Origin: Maylandia zebra
Lineage: Eukaryota > Chordata > Actinopteri > Cichliformes > Cichlidae
Direction of reading: 5' to 3'
Assembly (NCBI RefSeq): GCF_041146795.1
Contig: NC_135186.1
Location: 36,282,867-36,346,866 of the forward strand
DNA: 64,000 nt
Under the pieces are notes generated by a model. That model ran no database searches and was not told the DNA's origin. It worked only from the letters and a program-made list of their open reading frames with translations. Of this stretch, positions 1 to 12,500 are shown piece after piece (within the stretch, counting starts at the first letter, position 1; the number at the start of each line of letters is the position of its first letter). The position numbers were made by a program, and so were the translations under genes.

Positions 1-2
1 CC

Positions 3-962
3 AGCACCCTGAGGCTGTATGCTAAGCGGAAGGAAGGGGGCCGGGGACTGGTGAGTGTCAGCACCACAGTCCAGGATGAGACAAGGAACATCCAAGAATA
101 CATTGGGAAGATGGCCCCAACTGACCGAGTGCTCAGTGAATACCTCAGGCAGCAGAAACCCAAGAAAGAGGAGGGAGACGAGGAACCATCATGGAAGGAC
201 AGGCCCCTGCACGGTATGTACCACCGGCAGATAGAGGAGGTGGCTGATATCCAGAAATCCTACCAGTGGCTGGACAAAGCTGGACTGAAAGACAGCACAG
301 AGGCACTAATCATGGCAGCACAAGAACAAGCTCTGAGTACAAGATCCATAGAGGCTGGGGTCTATCACACCAGGCAAGACCCCAGGTGCAGGCTGTGTAA
401 AGATGCCCCAGAGACTATCCAGCACATAACAGCAGGGTGCAAGATGCTAGCAGGCAAGGCATACATGGAACGCCATAACCAAGTGGCCGGCATAGTGTAC
501 AGGAACATCTGTGCCGAGTATAACCTAGAAGTCCCGAGGTCAAAATGGGAGATGCCCCCAAGGGTGGTGGAGAATGACCGAGCTAAGATCCTGTGGGACT
601 TCCAGATACAGACGGACAAAATGGTGGTGGCTAACCAACCGGACATAGTGGTGGTAGACAAACAGAAGAAGACGGCCGTAGTGATCGATGTAGCGGTTCC
701 CAATGACAGCAATATCAGGAAGAAGGAACACGAGAAGCTGGAGAAATACCAAGGGCTCAGAGAAGAGCTCGAGAGGATGTGGAGGGTGAAGGTAACGGTG
801 GTCCCCGTGGTAATCGGAGCACTAGGTGCGGTGACTCCCAAGCTAGGCGAGTGGCTCCAGCAGATCCCGGGAATAACATCGGAGATCTCTGTCCAGAAGA
901 GCGCAGTCCTGGGAACAGCTAAGATACTGCGCAGGACCCTCAAGCTCCCAGGCCTCTGGTAG
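3..962 (+). CDS. Non-LTR retrotransposon C-terminus with restriction-like endonuclease (partial)
   Basis: This is the 3' end of a LINE open reading frame that enters the window already open; frame 3 has no stop from base 3 to the TAG at 960-962. What is seen is a CCHC knuckle (CRLCKD, then H and C) followed by a PD...D nuclease core (QPDIVVVD, then VVIDVAVP) and a conserved downstream helix. A knuckle followed by a PD-(D/E)XK-like nuclease after the reverse transcriptase is the arrangement of the R2/R4/NeSL-type LINEs, where the nuclease nicks target DNA to prime reverse transcription. The reverse transcriptase itself lies off the left edge. No internal stop is visible, so the copy could be young. 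An R4/Dong/Rex6-like assignment is plausible, but the clade is inference. Confidence 0.8.
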   Translation, partial: STLRLYAKRKEGGRGLVSVSTTVQDETRNIQEYIGKMAPTDRVLSEYLRQQKPKKEEGDEEPSWKDRPLHGMYHRQIEEVADIQKSYQWLDKAGLKDSTEALIMAAQEQALSTRSIEAGVYHTRQDPRCRLCKDAPETIQHITAGCKMLAGKAYMERHNQVAGIVYRNICAEYNLEVPRSKWEMPPRVVENDRAKILWDFQIQTDKMVVANQPDIVVVDKQKKTAVVIDVAVPNDSNIRKKEHEKLEKYQGLREELERMWRVKVTVVPVVIGALGAVTPKLGEWLQQIPGITSEISVQKSAVLGTAKILRRTLKLPGLW

Positions 963-1402
963 AGGACCCGAGCTTGAAGGATAAACCGCCCGCAGGGGCG
1001 TGCTGGGTGTTAATTATATATAATTGTAGGCTGTGTATCCTTGAGGTGTTAATGGGGTTATTGAAAATGTGTATATGTGCGTATGTGTGTATATACGTAT
1101 GTATGGATAGATAGAAACATATATGTGTATATATTTAAAAAATAAAAAATAAAAATTACACATAACACTGTAATTGCAAGGAGGTATTTCTGTAGTCTAT
1201 TGATACTAGATAGTGGAAAAGGGGTGGGATTAAATAAGCTTATGCTTCTTCCTGCTCCTTTTTGAACATGGACGTTATTTGGAGTTGTGGTTGCTCGTTT
1301 TCCTTTTGTTTGCTTTGTTCATTTGTCTCTTTTAATTCTATTTTTTTTATACTTTTTCAACATGTTCAAAATAAAGATTCAATCAATCAATCAATCAATC
1401 AA
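963..1402 (+). mobile_element. LINE 3' tail region
   Basis: Non-coding sequence after the endonuclease stop. It holds an AT-rich stretch with GTATAT repeats and several AATAAA-like signals near 1140-1155. From about 1195 it changes to the kind of tail seen at the 3' end of fish LINEs, with AATAAA at about 1370 and a (TCAA)n run at 1380-1402. Whether the second part belongs to the same element or to another one is not clear. The (TCAA)n run is also the 3' end of the oppositely oriented L2-like element that follows. Confidence 0.5.
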
Positions 1403-2487
1403 AGTGTGGATTTGGTGCTTTATTAAAATGCAGCTGAGAATAGGTGAGTCTTCAACCTGGATTTAAATAAACTGAGTGTTTCAGCTGATCTGAGGCTTTC
1501 TGGGAGTTTGTTCCAGATATAAGGAGAATAAAAGCTGAATGCAGCTTCTCCGTGTCTGGTTCTGACTCTGGGAACTGATAAAAGACCAGATCCAGATGAC
1601 CTGAGGGATCTGGAAGGTTCATACTGGGTCAGGAGGTCACTGATGTATTTTGGTCCTAAACCATTCAGAGCTTTATAGACCAGCATCAGAACTTTAAAGT
1701 CTATCCTCTGACGGACAGGCAGCCAGTGTAAAGACCTCAGAGCTGGACTGATGTGGTCCACTTTTTTGGTCTTAGTGAGGACTCGAGCAGCAGAGTTCTG
1801 AATGAGCTGTCTGATGGATTTTTTAGGTAGACCTGTAAAGATGCTGTTACAGTAATCAAGCCTACTAAAGATGAATGCATGGACTAGTTTTTCCAGGTCC
1901 TGTTGAGACATCAGATCTTTTATCCTTGAAATATTCTTGAGGTGATAGTAAGCTGATTTTGTTATTGTCTTAATGTGTTTTTCTAAGTTTAGGTCTGCAT
2001 CCATAACTACACCCAAATTTCTCGCCTAGTTTGTGGTTTTTAGGTGTATAGATTGAAGTTCTCTGGTGACCTGTAATCGTTTTTCTTTGGCGCCAAAGAC
2101 TATTACCTCAGTTTTGTTTTTGTTTAGCTGGAGAAAATTGTGGCACAACCAGTCATTAATTTCCTCAATGCATTTACCAAGAACCTGTACAGGGCCTCGG
2201 TCTCCTGGCGACATTGTGATATATATTTGTGTGTCATCTGCATAGCTGTGGTAGTTTATTTTGTTGTTCTTTATAATCTGTGCCAGTGGGAGCATGTAAA
2301 TGTTAAACAGAAGGGGTCCCAAGATGGAACCTTGGGGAACTCCACATGTGATACTTGTCTGCTCAGATGTGAAGTTACCTATTGATACAAAGTATTTCCT
2401 GTTTTCTAAGTATGTTTTGAACCAGTTTAGTACAGTTCCTGAAAGACCTGCCCAGTTCTCCAGTCATTTGAGTAATATGTTGTGGTC

Positions 2488-2488
<1 letters not shown>
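1403..2488 (-). pseudogene. L2/CR1-group LINE reverse transcriptase, 5'-truncated
   Basis: On the minus strand the sequence encodes the second half of a LINE reverse transcriptase. The GVPQGS block lies near 2325-2345, the palm motif YADDTQIY follows, and then comes the long C-terminal thumb region that ends at 1423. The reading frame is the same on both sides of position 2026, where an in-frame TAG at 2026-2028 (minus) replaces a codon in the motif TTN-x-ARNLGV; this one nonsense change splits the track. The element is 5'-truncated at the AAT microsatellite (2488) and ends in an AATAAA-bearing 3' tail with (TTGA)n repeats at about 1380-1402, typical of L2-like elements. It is dead because of truncation and the stop. 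Confidence 0.82.

Positions 2489-2521
<33 letters not shown>
2488..2521. repeat. (AAT)n microsatellite
   Basis: About eleven ATA/AAT units directly at the truncated 5' end of the L2-like element. Confidence 0.95.
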
Positions 2522-2522
<1 letters not shown>

Positions 2523-2763
2523 TTGATTTTACCAAATGGTAAACTACTAACTCGTAAATTGAAGAAAAATGTGAGGTTTTTGGAGAATTCTTTTTAAGTT
2601 AAGTATAGTGCAAAGCTATTTAGGGGATTGGATTCCAAGTGCTAGTAGACTGAAAATATAAAACTATGACTCAACTATCATTGACTTATCTGTAGGTGTG
2701 AGAGTGAAAATGTACATTACATGCCAGAAATGTTAGCGTTTCCAATCCTTTTCCATATTATAG

Positions 2764-4785
2764 GAGTGGAAGCACCATCGCTGAATATAATGTCACTGCT
2801 GCTACTACAGTCATCCAAACACTAAACAATGGAATTTTTGACCAGCTAGCAAAAATCTACTCTATGATATCAGATGGTAAGCACTTGTCTACATTTGTGA
2901 TTTTATTCAATTTTACATATATGTTTAATGTCATATCAAAAAACACATGAGATCAGATGATTGTTTAATCATTTTTTTATATTTATGTTCATTTTTATAG
3001 AGCCACGTTTTCTGGATTTTAAAATTGAAGGTAGTGGATTTTGGGAGGATAAAGTCATTGTAACATGTGGCCATCCACCATTGGATCTCTTTGGTACTGA
3101 CTGGAGAGCAGAGTGGAGACGTGATGGCAATGTCATAGTTGCAGATGGAGTACATACCATTTCAAAAAACAACAGTCACTCAGTCTTATCTGTGTCACAG
3201 TTCATTCGTGCTGACAGTGGTAAGAAGCAAACAACTGCATTCCATGGGGAAATTCACAAATCATATACATTTAAAATGCGAGTGTAGTCTCAGCATTTTT
3301 TAGTGATTCAGCAAGTGCAATTACAACATTCTGATTGGCTTAAGGGTAAAACTTGTTTGGTTCAGAAAAAAACATCACATGTATCTTTTATCATAACTCT
3401 TTTACGTGGCCTATCGACACAATTTAAAATCTGGTATATAGTTTGAAGTCCGCACTTCTGACCCAAGTTGAAATGGAGTCGCTGGGTTGCTGCAACCCCA
3501 GAGGGTTAAGGAAAACGTTGTTACTGCAATGGAGCAATCAATATTAGTGCAGAAGGACTGAAATCATTTGATTTAAATAGTTAAACCATTGCTGTTGCAC
3601 AAGCCTTTCTCAAGAGAAAGAAATACCAAATTACAAGTGCCAGTGTAAATGTGTACTTGTGTGAACACAGATGTCAACTAATTCATATTAGAAATCCTAT
3701 TTAAATTTGGAAATAAGTGGTTGCTGAGCTCTTAATAATATAACAGTAAAATAAAATGTTGCTAGACAGAGAATGGTATTCTTGAAACAAAATGGAGCAA
3801 AAACTCGTTATCAGCTACATTATTGCTTTTTTGTAGGAAACACTGAATCTGCATAGGAGAACCAGCCATATTACAACTGTATAATACAGAAATAAGTGAC
3901 ACTGTCAACCCATATATTATTATTTTTGTTTGGCAACACTATTTTATTTATGTATATAATAATTTACTTTCATTCCAGGAAATTATGAATGCAGGCTCAT
4001 ACGGGAAAAGGATGAATCATTTTATCGACAACGATCCAATGGAGCCTTCACACTCAAAGAGAAACCCTTGATCAGAGTGGACCCAATTCAAAAATTTTTG
4101 AATTGTAGTGGTCAAAATGTGCCACTAAGCTGCACTGTCAACAATGACTACAATATTAATTTCACAAACGTGAATATTAGCGGTAAATCTGAAACAAAGA
4201 ATCAACAAAATGCAAATCAGCTATTGGGAAATAATTTCTCTGCTCATCTTGCAATACTTACGTTATTTACTAATATGAGACAAAACTTTTTAAAAACTAG
4301 TCTGATTAATATTACATCAGATCTGAATGTTTAGCTTGTATTGCTATTCATATTGACTTTGTTGTTTCTGCGATTTATCCAAAGGTAAAAAAAGCATTAC
4401 CTATCAATATAAAACTGATAGCTGTACAGACAAAGAGCAGGATACAATTACCTGTCAATCAACTACCTATCCTGAATTCAAAGAAACAATAACACTCAGA
4501 TTTTACAAAGGAAGTGAGTATTAACACATTATAAAGCAATTTATTAAATTCAGGTTAAAAATTATCTACATTTAATAAGGTCTTTTTTTTGTTTTTGTTT
4601 TATTAGATCCTCAAATGTGTGATGATAAAGAATTTGGAAAGGCAGTTAGTGGTTCCAGAGCCAGAATACCCTGTGCAAACAATGAGGTAGGAGAAAAGAG
4701 TGCATTGTGCAACATCACAACATATACTGAAATACGAGACACCTGCATACTGCAACTCATTAAGGAGCTGCTTGACCAATCTGAG
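2764..4785 (+). CDS. Adhesion GPCR ectodomain exons (SEA-like end, Ig-like segments)
   Basis: Five exons with clean AG/GT borders. 2764-2876 ends in a SEA-like segment (GSTIAEYNVT then a helix to MISD) at phase 1. 3001-3219 encodes an Ig-like strand set with the first Cys in VTCGHPP and the Trp pattern WRAEWRRDG. 3979-4182 gives NYECRLIRE, the second Ig Cys, followed by a second Cys-containing segment with N-glycosylation sequons. 4385-4513 and 4607-4785 carry further Cys pairs (TDSCTDKEQDTITC; PQMCDDKEF) and lead to the GAIN domain. All of this would be extracellular. Internal junctions are phase 1 and the last is phase 0, and no stop is seen in the joined frame. The donor at 4786 (GTGACT) is the weakest splice site. 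Confidence 0.78.
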
Positions 4786-5929
4786 GTGACTTATATAAAC
4801 TGCCATGTTCTTTTTAGTTCTTTGTATTGTGGAAAATGTACCTTAGAGATAAATCACAATATTACATATTTTAAAGAGTTTAGAAAGTTCACCTAAGTGA
4901 AGCCACAAAAATATTACACAAACCTCTCTTTAAGTTACTCTTTTAATTAAAGTTAATTTGCTATGTGTTTTACTTGACAACTGTGACTATAAATTTCAAA
5001 ACTAGATTATATCAAATGATAAGATAGGCTCTTAAATGACTAATTTTTTCTACTCTACATTTCAATTTTGCTGATGATGGAAATGACCATGTAATGTAAT
5101 GTAAAATATAAATGGTTCTCAACACAATCCTGTTGATTCTATTCTGGGCTATAATGGAAGATGAATCCACCTCTCAAATTATTACAGCTCCTTCAACCAG
5201 TTTCCAAATGGATGGTATCCTGTTAGACAGCAAAACGATCATGGTCTTAGGATTAAGTGGTGTTTTTATTTCTTGGTGAACATACTTGAGTTTTAGTTGA
5301 CTTTAGTTTTCTAGTGTTAGTTTCAAGTTCCAGGGCTCTATGTACTACAAAGTAAGTTAAATATATACAGGGATTCTTTCCATTATTTGGATTCAATTGC
5401 CCTAACGTCAAACATCACAACTACTAAGTTAACTAAGTTTCAGCTATAAAATTAGAGATATAATTCTCCTCTTTCAAGGAACATTTGAATTCTCTCTCTA
5501 GCCCAAAATGGTTAAAGCATTACAGTGATGTGAACTGCACATGTTAACTAGTATCTAGTAGAAGCTGATTTTTCTGTCTGTGTTCAGACAACAGTACCTT
5601 CTGAATGCGTTGTGCTAACATGATACTTAAAATATCACCATAAAGCTTGTCTTCTCTTCCTTCCGAAAGCATCAGAGCTGGGGCAGGTGCTGTGCCAATG
5701 GTGAAAAAAAAGAGTTAAATAAATGTTTAAATTTGCATAACGCAGTTTTAGTTATTATTCTTTCAGCTGGAACCTTGATGTTGTTTAATAGTCTGAGAAT
5801 AAGTAAAATACAAATACAAAATGTAGGAAATGTAATATTCCCTAATTTAAAGTAACCAATTTATATTGTCCACAAGTACAAATAGATGCCCCTAAATTGT
5901 ACGTGCTTTGGAGTTTGTAAGTGCTTTTC

Positions 5930-5987
5930 GAGTTTTGGGAGCTGAAAGAGCCGGTTCTCTAAAAGGAGCCGGAAATCCCATCACTAC
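5930..5987. mobile_element. hAT-type terminal fragment
   Basis: The stretch with AGAGCCGGTTCTCT, AAAAGGAGCCGG and the terminal CATCACTA resembles one end of a fish hAT element. No partner end was found nearby, so this is probably a fragment in the GPCR intron. Confidence 0.4.
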
Positions 5988-6200
5988 AGAAAACCCTGGT
6001 TCACCCCAAAGTTACCCGGATAAGACAAAGTTCTGCTTCATAGTACAAACCTCAGAAAGTTAAAAAGAAAAAAAAAGATAAAAAAGGATAACCACTGCAC
6101 CAAAAAACCCCGCACAACAGAAATTAAAGTAAGCTGCAATGAGTCAATGCTTATCAAGTCCTTTAACTTTGTGCAATACATGTTTTACAGTTTTATACCA

Positions 6201-6260
6201 TTTGTGATGACAGACAAACTGTTAATACAATTTGTGATGACAGACAAACTGTTAATACAA
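6201..6260. repeat. 30-bp perfect direct repeat, two copies
   Basis: Bases 6201-6230 and 6231-6260 are the same 30-mer, beginning TTTGTGATGACAGACAAACT. It lies in the large intron 4786-7407. A looser duplication (ATAACCACAAAGTAAG) follows at about 6304 and 6370. Confidence 0.9.
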
Positions 6261-6473
6261 AATAAACTTGTCACCCATTTAATAAAAATAAAACTTGTCA
6301 AATAAATAACCACAAAGTAAGCAGGTAGTTTAAGTTTATAAAGTATGCACAAAAAAACACTTTTTCAATAAATAACCACAAAGTAAGTAAGTAGTGTTTC
6401 TTTGTTTTGCCACTACAGCACTATTTACAATTTGTGATCAGAAGACATGGAAAGCACAAATGAAACACGGTAT

Positions 6474-7203
6474 TAGCGATGGTAAATTCGATTCTTTTTA
6501 CTGAATCGAGTTTTAATGAGTCACTTACCAAAGTGAATCGGTTTTTTAGTCATTTGATTCACTGTGTCAGTTGACCAGAGAGTGCAAAAAATGTACATTT
6601 TCAATCAAACTTAATTTGTTTCCCTTTTCATGTAAATCCTACTGCTAAGATGAATGATTCTAAAAGAAAACAACTATTTTATAGAGCAAAAAAGAGCAAA
6701 AACATTTCTAAAATTAAGCAATTTCCTATCAAAGTTGCTTAATAAACATTTATTTTATTTTATTTTATTAGTATTTTCCTTAAATGTGTTAAATATATAT
6801 TTTCTCATCTAAATGTCCACTGAGCTGTGAGCCAGGGGGCGGTAATGCGCCTTAACATTGGTTGCCAACCAAGAAGAAGAAGAAGCTGTGAGCCAGGAGG
6901 GAGGGGGTGAGCGAGTCCTAAGTGATTCGCTTAGGCAGAGCGATGCTACTGTGAACCGAGGAGCTATTTTCTTGATGTGAGCTTCTACTCAGGGTTTTTT
7001 CTTCCAGTTCAGAGCAGAAGTTTTTTTGTTACGATACTGGATGTTGTGTTTTTCTCCACAATTTTAATTATAAGCTAGATACATTGCTGCTAACAGCAAC
7101 AGGGATGAGTCAGTGAGTCAGTTGGGCTTGTGAATCATGATTCATGAGTCAGTAAAGTGATTCTCGAGTATTGAACGATTCGTTCATGATTCGCGCATCA
7201 CTA
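6474..7203. mobile_element. Non-autonomous hAT element (MITE-like) with 8-bp TSD
   Basis: The element starts TAGCGATG and ends CATCACTA, imperfect terminal inverted repeats of hAT type. It is flanked by a perfect 8-bp duplication CACGGTAT at 6466-6473 and 7204-7211, the length hAT transposases make. At 730 bp with no transposase frame it must depend on a helper. Near 6835-6885 it contains GGCGGTAATGCGCC and an (AAG)n run, a combination seen in other fish repeats. The rest of the intron 4786-7407 is AT-rich with nothing else recognised. Confidence 0.82.
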
Positions 7204-7407
7204 CACGGTATTCACTGTTCGGTTTATAACTGCAGGCAGATTAAGGTTAAAAGACTGTAGTAAACGTAAGCCAGATTCTGTGAGGATTTCTACAAACAAA
7301 AACCTTTGAGATAGGAATTAGTAAATAGGAAGCCCAAGTTTGTCATTCTAACTTAAACATTGAGTTAAATTGTGAAACTAAATACTTTTTCTCTTCAACT
7401 CTTGCAG

Positions 7408-8932
7408 GTCTTGACTGCCACTACACTGCCAGCATTTTTGCAACAGCTCAGCAATGTTACTAATGGGAATTCTGAGCAAGTGGTTAACTCACCTAAAAAT
7501 ATTGATGCTGTTGTTCAAATCCTCAGAAATGTAGCCAACAGAATAGAATTATTCAATATCTCAATCAATGAAAACTCAATGAAGGTACATGCTAGTTTAC
7601 TGAAGTTTGAGTATTCTAAATAATACATGCTTTTTTTTAATTTTGTATTTGTTTATTCAATCTAATACTTTTTTTTTTTACTGTAGGATATCCTGATAAC
7701 TGCAGGTGTTCTCACCACAGATCAGGCAAGGGACTCATGGAACTTTCTGAACAAAAACAATGAAAGTATCTCGTATAGCATCTCTAACCCTGACGGTGTT
7801 AGTTCATCATTATTGCAGTCTCTTGAAATAATAACAAAACACCTTGCCAGTTTCAATAATTCTGGTATTGACACGCCTTTTATCATCTTGAACAGAACTA
7901 TATACACAAACCCTATCATTGGTGATTTTAATTCTTCAGTGGTGATAGAAATACCACAGAATGAGGGTAAAAATAAGTCAATCACAGTGATAACATTTGC
8001 CTCGCTGAATAATGTACTCCCTGCAAGAGAAATAGACAATTCATCGATTAAGGTCATCGGTGGCAGGGTTGTACTTGTTCAGTCCAGTGGCCAAATCAAT
8101 AATATCTCTTTGACATTTGATATTTTAAATGATACACTGAGAGATCCAAAATGTGTCTTCTGGAACTTCAATCTCCTTAATGGTCTCGGAGGATGGGACG
8201 ATGAGGGCTGTGAAGTGGTAAATACAAATGAAACTGGAACTGTCACCTGCAACTGCAACCACCTGACCTCATTCTCTATCCTGATGTCACCAAACAGTCC
8301 AATTAGCCCAATTTTGGACTATATAACCTACATCGGAGTTGGCATTTCCATGGGTTCCTTGGTCATATGTCTCATCATTGAAGTTAACATTGCTGTGTCC
8401 CTCCTGATTGCAGATATTTGGTTTATAATTGGAGCAGCCATTTCAGATGCAAATCATAAAAACCACTCAGCATGCACTGCAACTACCTTTTTTATCCATT
8501 TGTTCTACCTAGCTCTGTTCTTCTGGATGTTTGCCTCAGCTTTGTTGCTGCTCTACCGTACAACTAATGTCTTTGGTGGGGGTTTGTCTAAAGCATCTAT
8601 GCTGGCCATTGGATTTTCTCTAGGCTACGGAGCTCCTCTAATCATAGCAACAGTAACTATAGCTGCAACTGCACCAGACAACAAATATATCAGAGAAAAT
8701 GTAATCTGCTGGCTCAACTGGGATGAGTCCAAAGCTCTACTGGCGTTTGTGATTCCTGCACTTTCAATAGTGCTGATAAATCTCATTATCCTGGTTGTGG
8801 TTTTGTACAAAATTATAAGGAGAAGGGTTGGAACAACTGCTGCACAAGCAGGTGAAAAGAGCGTTTTACTGGTTATTGTCAAGAGCTTGGCTGTGCTTAC
8901 ACCATTTTTTGGAATAACTTGGGGTTTGGGAG
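7408..8932 (+). CDS. Adhesion GPCR GAIN domain, GPS and 7TM exons up to TM6
   Basis: Exon 7408-7584 (59 codons, phase 0 both ends) is the helical GAIN-A part. Exon 7687-8932 carries GAIN-B, a canonical GPS (CVFW...C...CNCNHLTSF, with the HL|T autoproteolysis site) and then the membrane core. Visible landmarks are TM1 (ITYIGVGISMGSLVICLI), TM2 (SLLIADIWFIIGAA), TM3 after CTATTFF, TM4 (SLGYGAPLIIA), the ECL2 ICWLNW, TM5 and TM6 (AVLTPFFGITWGLG). TM1 runs straight into TM2: the residues CLIIE are followed at once by VNIAVSLL, so the first intracellular loop of about 20 residues that the family carries is absent. At 8933 the LTR of a retroviral element begins; reading through it adds about 25 foreign residues and stops at 9006, so TM7 is lost. 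Confidence 0.85.
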
Positions 8933-9498
8933 TGTTAAGGTTCAAAATATTGGGGATGGAGACAAGAGAAAAAACCACAATAACAACACTGGTCCGGCCG
9001 GGTTGAGTCAAACGATGATTTAATGATCACACACGTGGGAGATGGACACTGATGCAGACAGCCTCAAAATCTCAAAATGGTGGAGCATTGCTCAAACTTT
9101 TATAGCCTCTGGTGCCTCCACCTTATCATAAAAAGCCTAAACATTCACATGCTCTCTCTCACACAGCGCCTGAGCTACGACCTTGGCTCCCTGTTTATCT
9201 GCTCCTGCTGAAATGGGGCAGAAAACTCCAGCACACTCTATTCTCTTCTACTCAGACAAATTAGACAATAACCTTCTGCGAACAGTATTTCTTATAACTC
9301 AGCAATATAATGCATCATAAAACAATATCATTCATTCACAACAAGTCAGCAATTTAATGTAATGCAAATCAGTTTAACTAATGCAATAGTTATCAGCTTC
9401 TTCTAATTCAGGAGAATAATGCAAACTAAAACTACATAATAATTCACAATCTTTAATTAGGGGTATAACATGGCATAAAATAATATCATAATTTTACA
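8933..9498 (-). repeat. ERV 3' LTR
   Basis: This is the 3' LTR of the minus-strand element. On the minus strand it starts TGTAAAATTATG and ends CCTTAACA. A TATA box (TATAAAAG) lies at 9097-9104 and an ATTAAA signal near 9020-9027 in that orientation. The CACGTG near 9033 is an E-box. Confidence 0.9.
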
Positions 9499-9508
9499 AT
9501 TCCCCCTG
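9499..9508 (-). promoter_or_regulatory. Polypurine tract of the ERV
   Basis: On the minus strand CAGGGGGAAT abuts the LTR start TGTAAAAT, as expected for the plus-strand primer of reverse transcription. A 16-bp stretch containing it (TCCCCCTGATGAGGTC on +) recurs at 12320-12335. Confidence 0.75.
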
Positions 9509-12500
9509 ATGAGGTCATTAGAATAATGACCTCACAAACACCCTGTAGCCCAGTGTGGCCGGGTTCATCTCTTCTCACTCCCGAGGTCCTTTGTCCCCCT
9601 GAGGGGCGAACCATATGTGGGATGACCTCTGTGTTTGCACAATTCAGATGCAAGAAAAACTAGGATTCCAACAGTAGCAGGTCCAGATGACAACCTCCTT
9701 GTCTCCCACTGCTTTCAGCCCTTATTCTATTGCTGCAGTTACCAGTGTCGTCCAGTTGGGTGATCCTCTGCTCTTAATTCTTCAACCTTAGGGGTTAGAC
9801 AACCCTTCAGTCGTAACACAGACCAGGGGATTATTCTGCCTCGATTTCAAACAACGATCTGTGTATTCTCCAGAAAAAGGAACAGGAAGGTGTCCCCTTT
9901 TTGCCCAAAAGCCTCTCGAACTTCGTTGGTCTGGTGTTCCCGGATTTCCGCCAACCCCTTCATGGTTATTGCTGTGTTTATGGGATCCATCCTTTTGTGG
10001 TGACTAGCTGGAGCCCAAACGCCATGACCCTTGGACCCAGTTGATGTCTCGGCAGTCACTGTGTCTGACTCTGCTACGGAGGATCCTCGCATCTCTGTGA
10101 CCTCGTCTGGTGTCTGTTCCTTCCTCTGTAAGAGACAGAAAACCAAAACACCTCTCTTCCTAACCCTAATAATCTAATGTTGTTATCTACTGACCTTCTA
10201 GTGATTCAGAATTGGTCTAAACATTCAGAATGTCCCAGGGACTTATTCTAATCATATCTTATGTGTGTGTAAGCATGTTTGCATTTAGCCCTCCGCACTC
10301 AAGGCATTTCTTACACTTTATCAGTCCGGACAGCCACGCCGAACGAAGCTTCTGACCTTCAAAAGGCCGAGTGCCAACTCGTTATAAGCACATTTGCAAG
10401 GTGTGTCTGAAAATTATTGAAACCCCTCTTTTTAACAAAAGACAAAAAATTAACAAATCTTCTAAACGCTATTCAGTTCATTTCAATGAGTAATGATTAA
10501 ACATGAAAATGATAGTTTATGCTTTTTCACTGATTCTCTAAAAGGTCCGTCTTCTCGGGCCGCTATTAGCTTAAGCTTTACCATTCCTAAATTATTAAAG
10601 ACACAAATGAAGTTATAAAATGTTCAAATAATCCTGGTTTGATGTTAAAGCTCAACCTTCCCCCCCTTTTTTGACACATTCCAATGTGTCAAATCAACGG
10701 AGCTAGAACATTCAAAAAAAAAAGTTAGGCAGCTACAAAGTTTCCCAGACTCTTAAGGTGATCCGCGTGTAACGTTCTGACTCAGGTATTTAATATTTTA
10801 ATAAATCTCGTTTAATTAACTGCCACTATTTAAACTAACCTTAAAGACATAATTTAAGAAAAGATCACAAAGAATAACATGATATCAGTGTTTTGTAAGC
10901 GCGTGCGGCCTTCTATGCTCGAAGCCTTTCCCCTCAATAGATCAGTCAGACATTCGCGCTGACTGTAGCTATTAACCCTTAATAACTTGAGCACAACTCT
11001 ACAATGAGCAACAAGTTGCAATATGTATAAAAATGATCATGGTTACACCTGCAATGAAAAATTATATCATTATCCTAACACCTGTGAATAGAAGATTCAT
11101 CAGAGGTTATAACAATCACAGGAACACAGATGTTAGTATAAGGTCAAAAGCTTCAATAAATGATCATCTATGCAATGCTTGTTGCATGATTCTCATACCA
11201 TAATAATGCTGACATTGAAAATAACAGTATAACACCCCCTTTTGTCCCGTTTCACTTGACACCTAAACGTTTATAAATGCCCCTTTAATTCTTGATTTTA
11301 TTTCCCCCTTCTCTCCCCTTACTGACCACAGCAGGGGGATCTTAGTTTTGAATCAGCCATGAATCCAGCTCACCTGATTCATCAGTGAGCTCCACCATCA
11401 CTGGCGTCTGACAGGGTGGTGCTGCATACTCTTCCTTTAATGTCACTATTTTCAACCTGTTAATTAGAGTGTTTAAACCTGAAGTCGACTACGTCCACAA
11501 CAAGTCAATACAGCTGTAAATGTGGCCAATTATCAATCTATTACCAATCAATAACAACAGATAACTTCTATTTTATGCATGCTTTTAATCAACCACTCAC
11601 CCAGAGGATCTCCAATCCCAGCAAGTTCCTTCTCCTCCTTTAATGAGTCTGTCCTCCTTCCACGCCCTGGTAACCGGTCCATCCAGAGCCATATGATCTC
11701 AAATATACATACGACAAGCCAAACCACACCTTGGTCACACCAACCCCTTTCCACCCCCAAGATGTCCAATGCCATCCTAGTATGGACTGTCAAATGTGGC
11801 TTTAACGCTGACTGTTCTGACAATCCATTTTATAACGTTCCTGGTCAGATTTGCCAATCTCTGCACCAGAGTTTTAAACGTTTCGCCATTTTCATTAGGT
11901 TTTATCTTTTATTTAGTTTCGACTCCAGATTTTCAATTTTTTGCCAGTTGTAATTAGTTTTTACCAATTCTTTGCTAGTTTAGTCTAGTTTTTATTTTCT
12001 GAAAATCCTTAGTTTCAATTTAGTTTTATTTGTGTTTTGCAAAAGTTAAGTGTAACAAAATCTCAGTTCCATCATATCAGTCATGCTCTTCTAATTATCC
12101 TTGGGTGTTGAGACTAATAACTATTAACTCTTGCCGCACCGAATGGTCCTAATTTTGGTTAAAGTTAATTGATAACCTTTTGAAGGCGATTGTTTCACAC
12201 CTTTATTTAGATGTCCCAGTCCTGTTATCTCGGGATACATCACGCTGCCTTATCTGGGGTTAGCTGTTTTCTTGGGATGCGAGTTAAGTGGGTGAGCTCT
12301 AAAAAGAGGGGGAGTGTGCTCCCCCTGATGAGGTCTTCTAGGTAAGCTAGGTTAACCTTCTTGTGTGAGCTTTTCAAGTGCACTTTTAAGGTTTGTGGGA
12401 TTTTTTTTGTTTTTTATAAATGTCCCTCAAGACCCCCTGATGACCCAGTAATTCATTTTTTCGCACTGTAGTACACATTTAGTTTTTTGCTTGTAGCTCT

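Noticed and set aside
6190-6400. CRISPR-like direct repeats
   Set aside because: Only two adjacent 30-bp copies without spacers in a eukaryotic intron.
7722-8057. Minus-strand frames under the GPCR exon (also 8625-9011)
   Set aside because: Shadow frames opposite a convincing GAIN/7TM coding exon.
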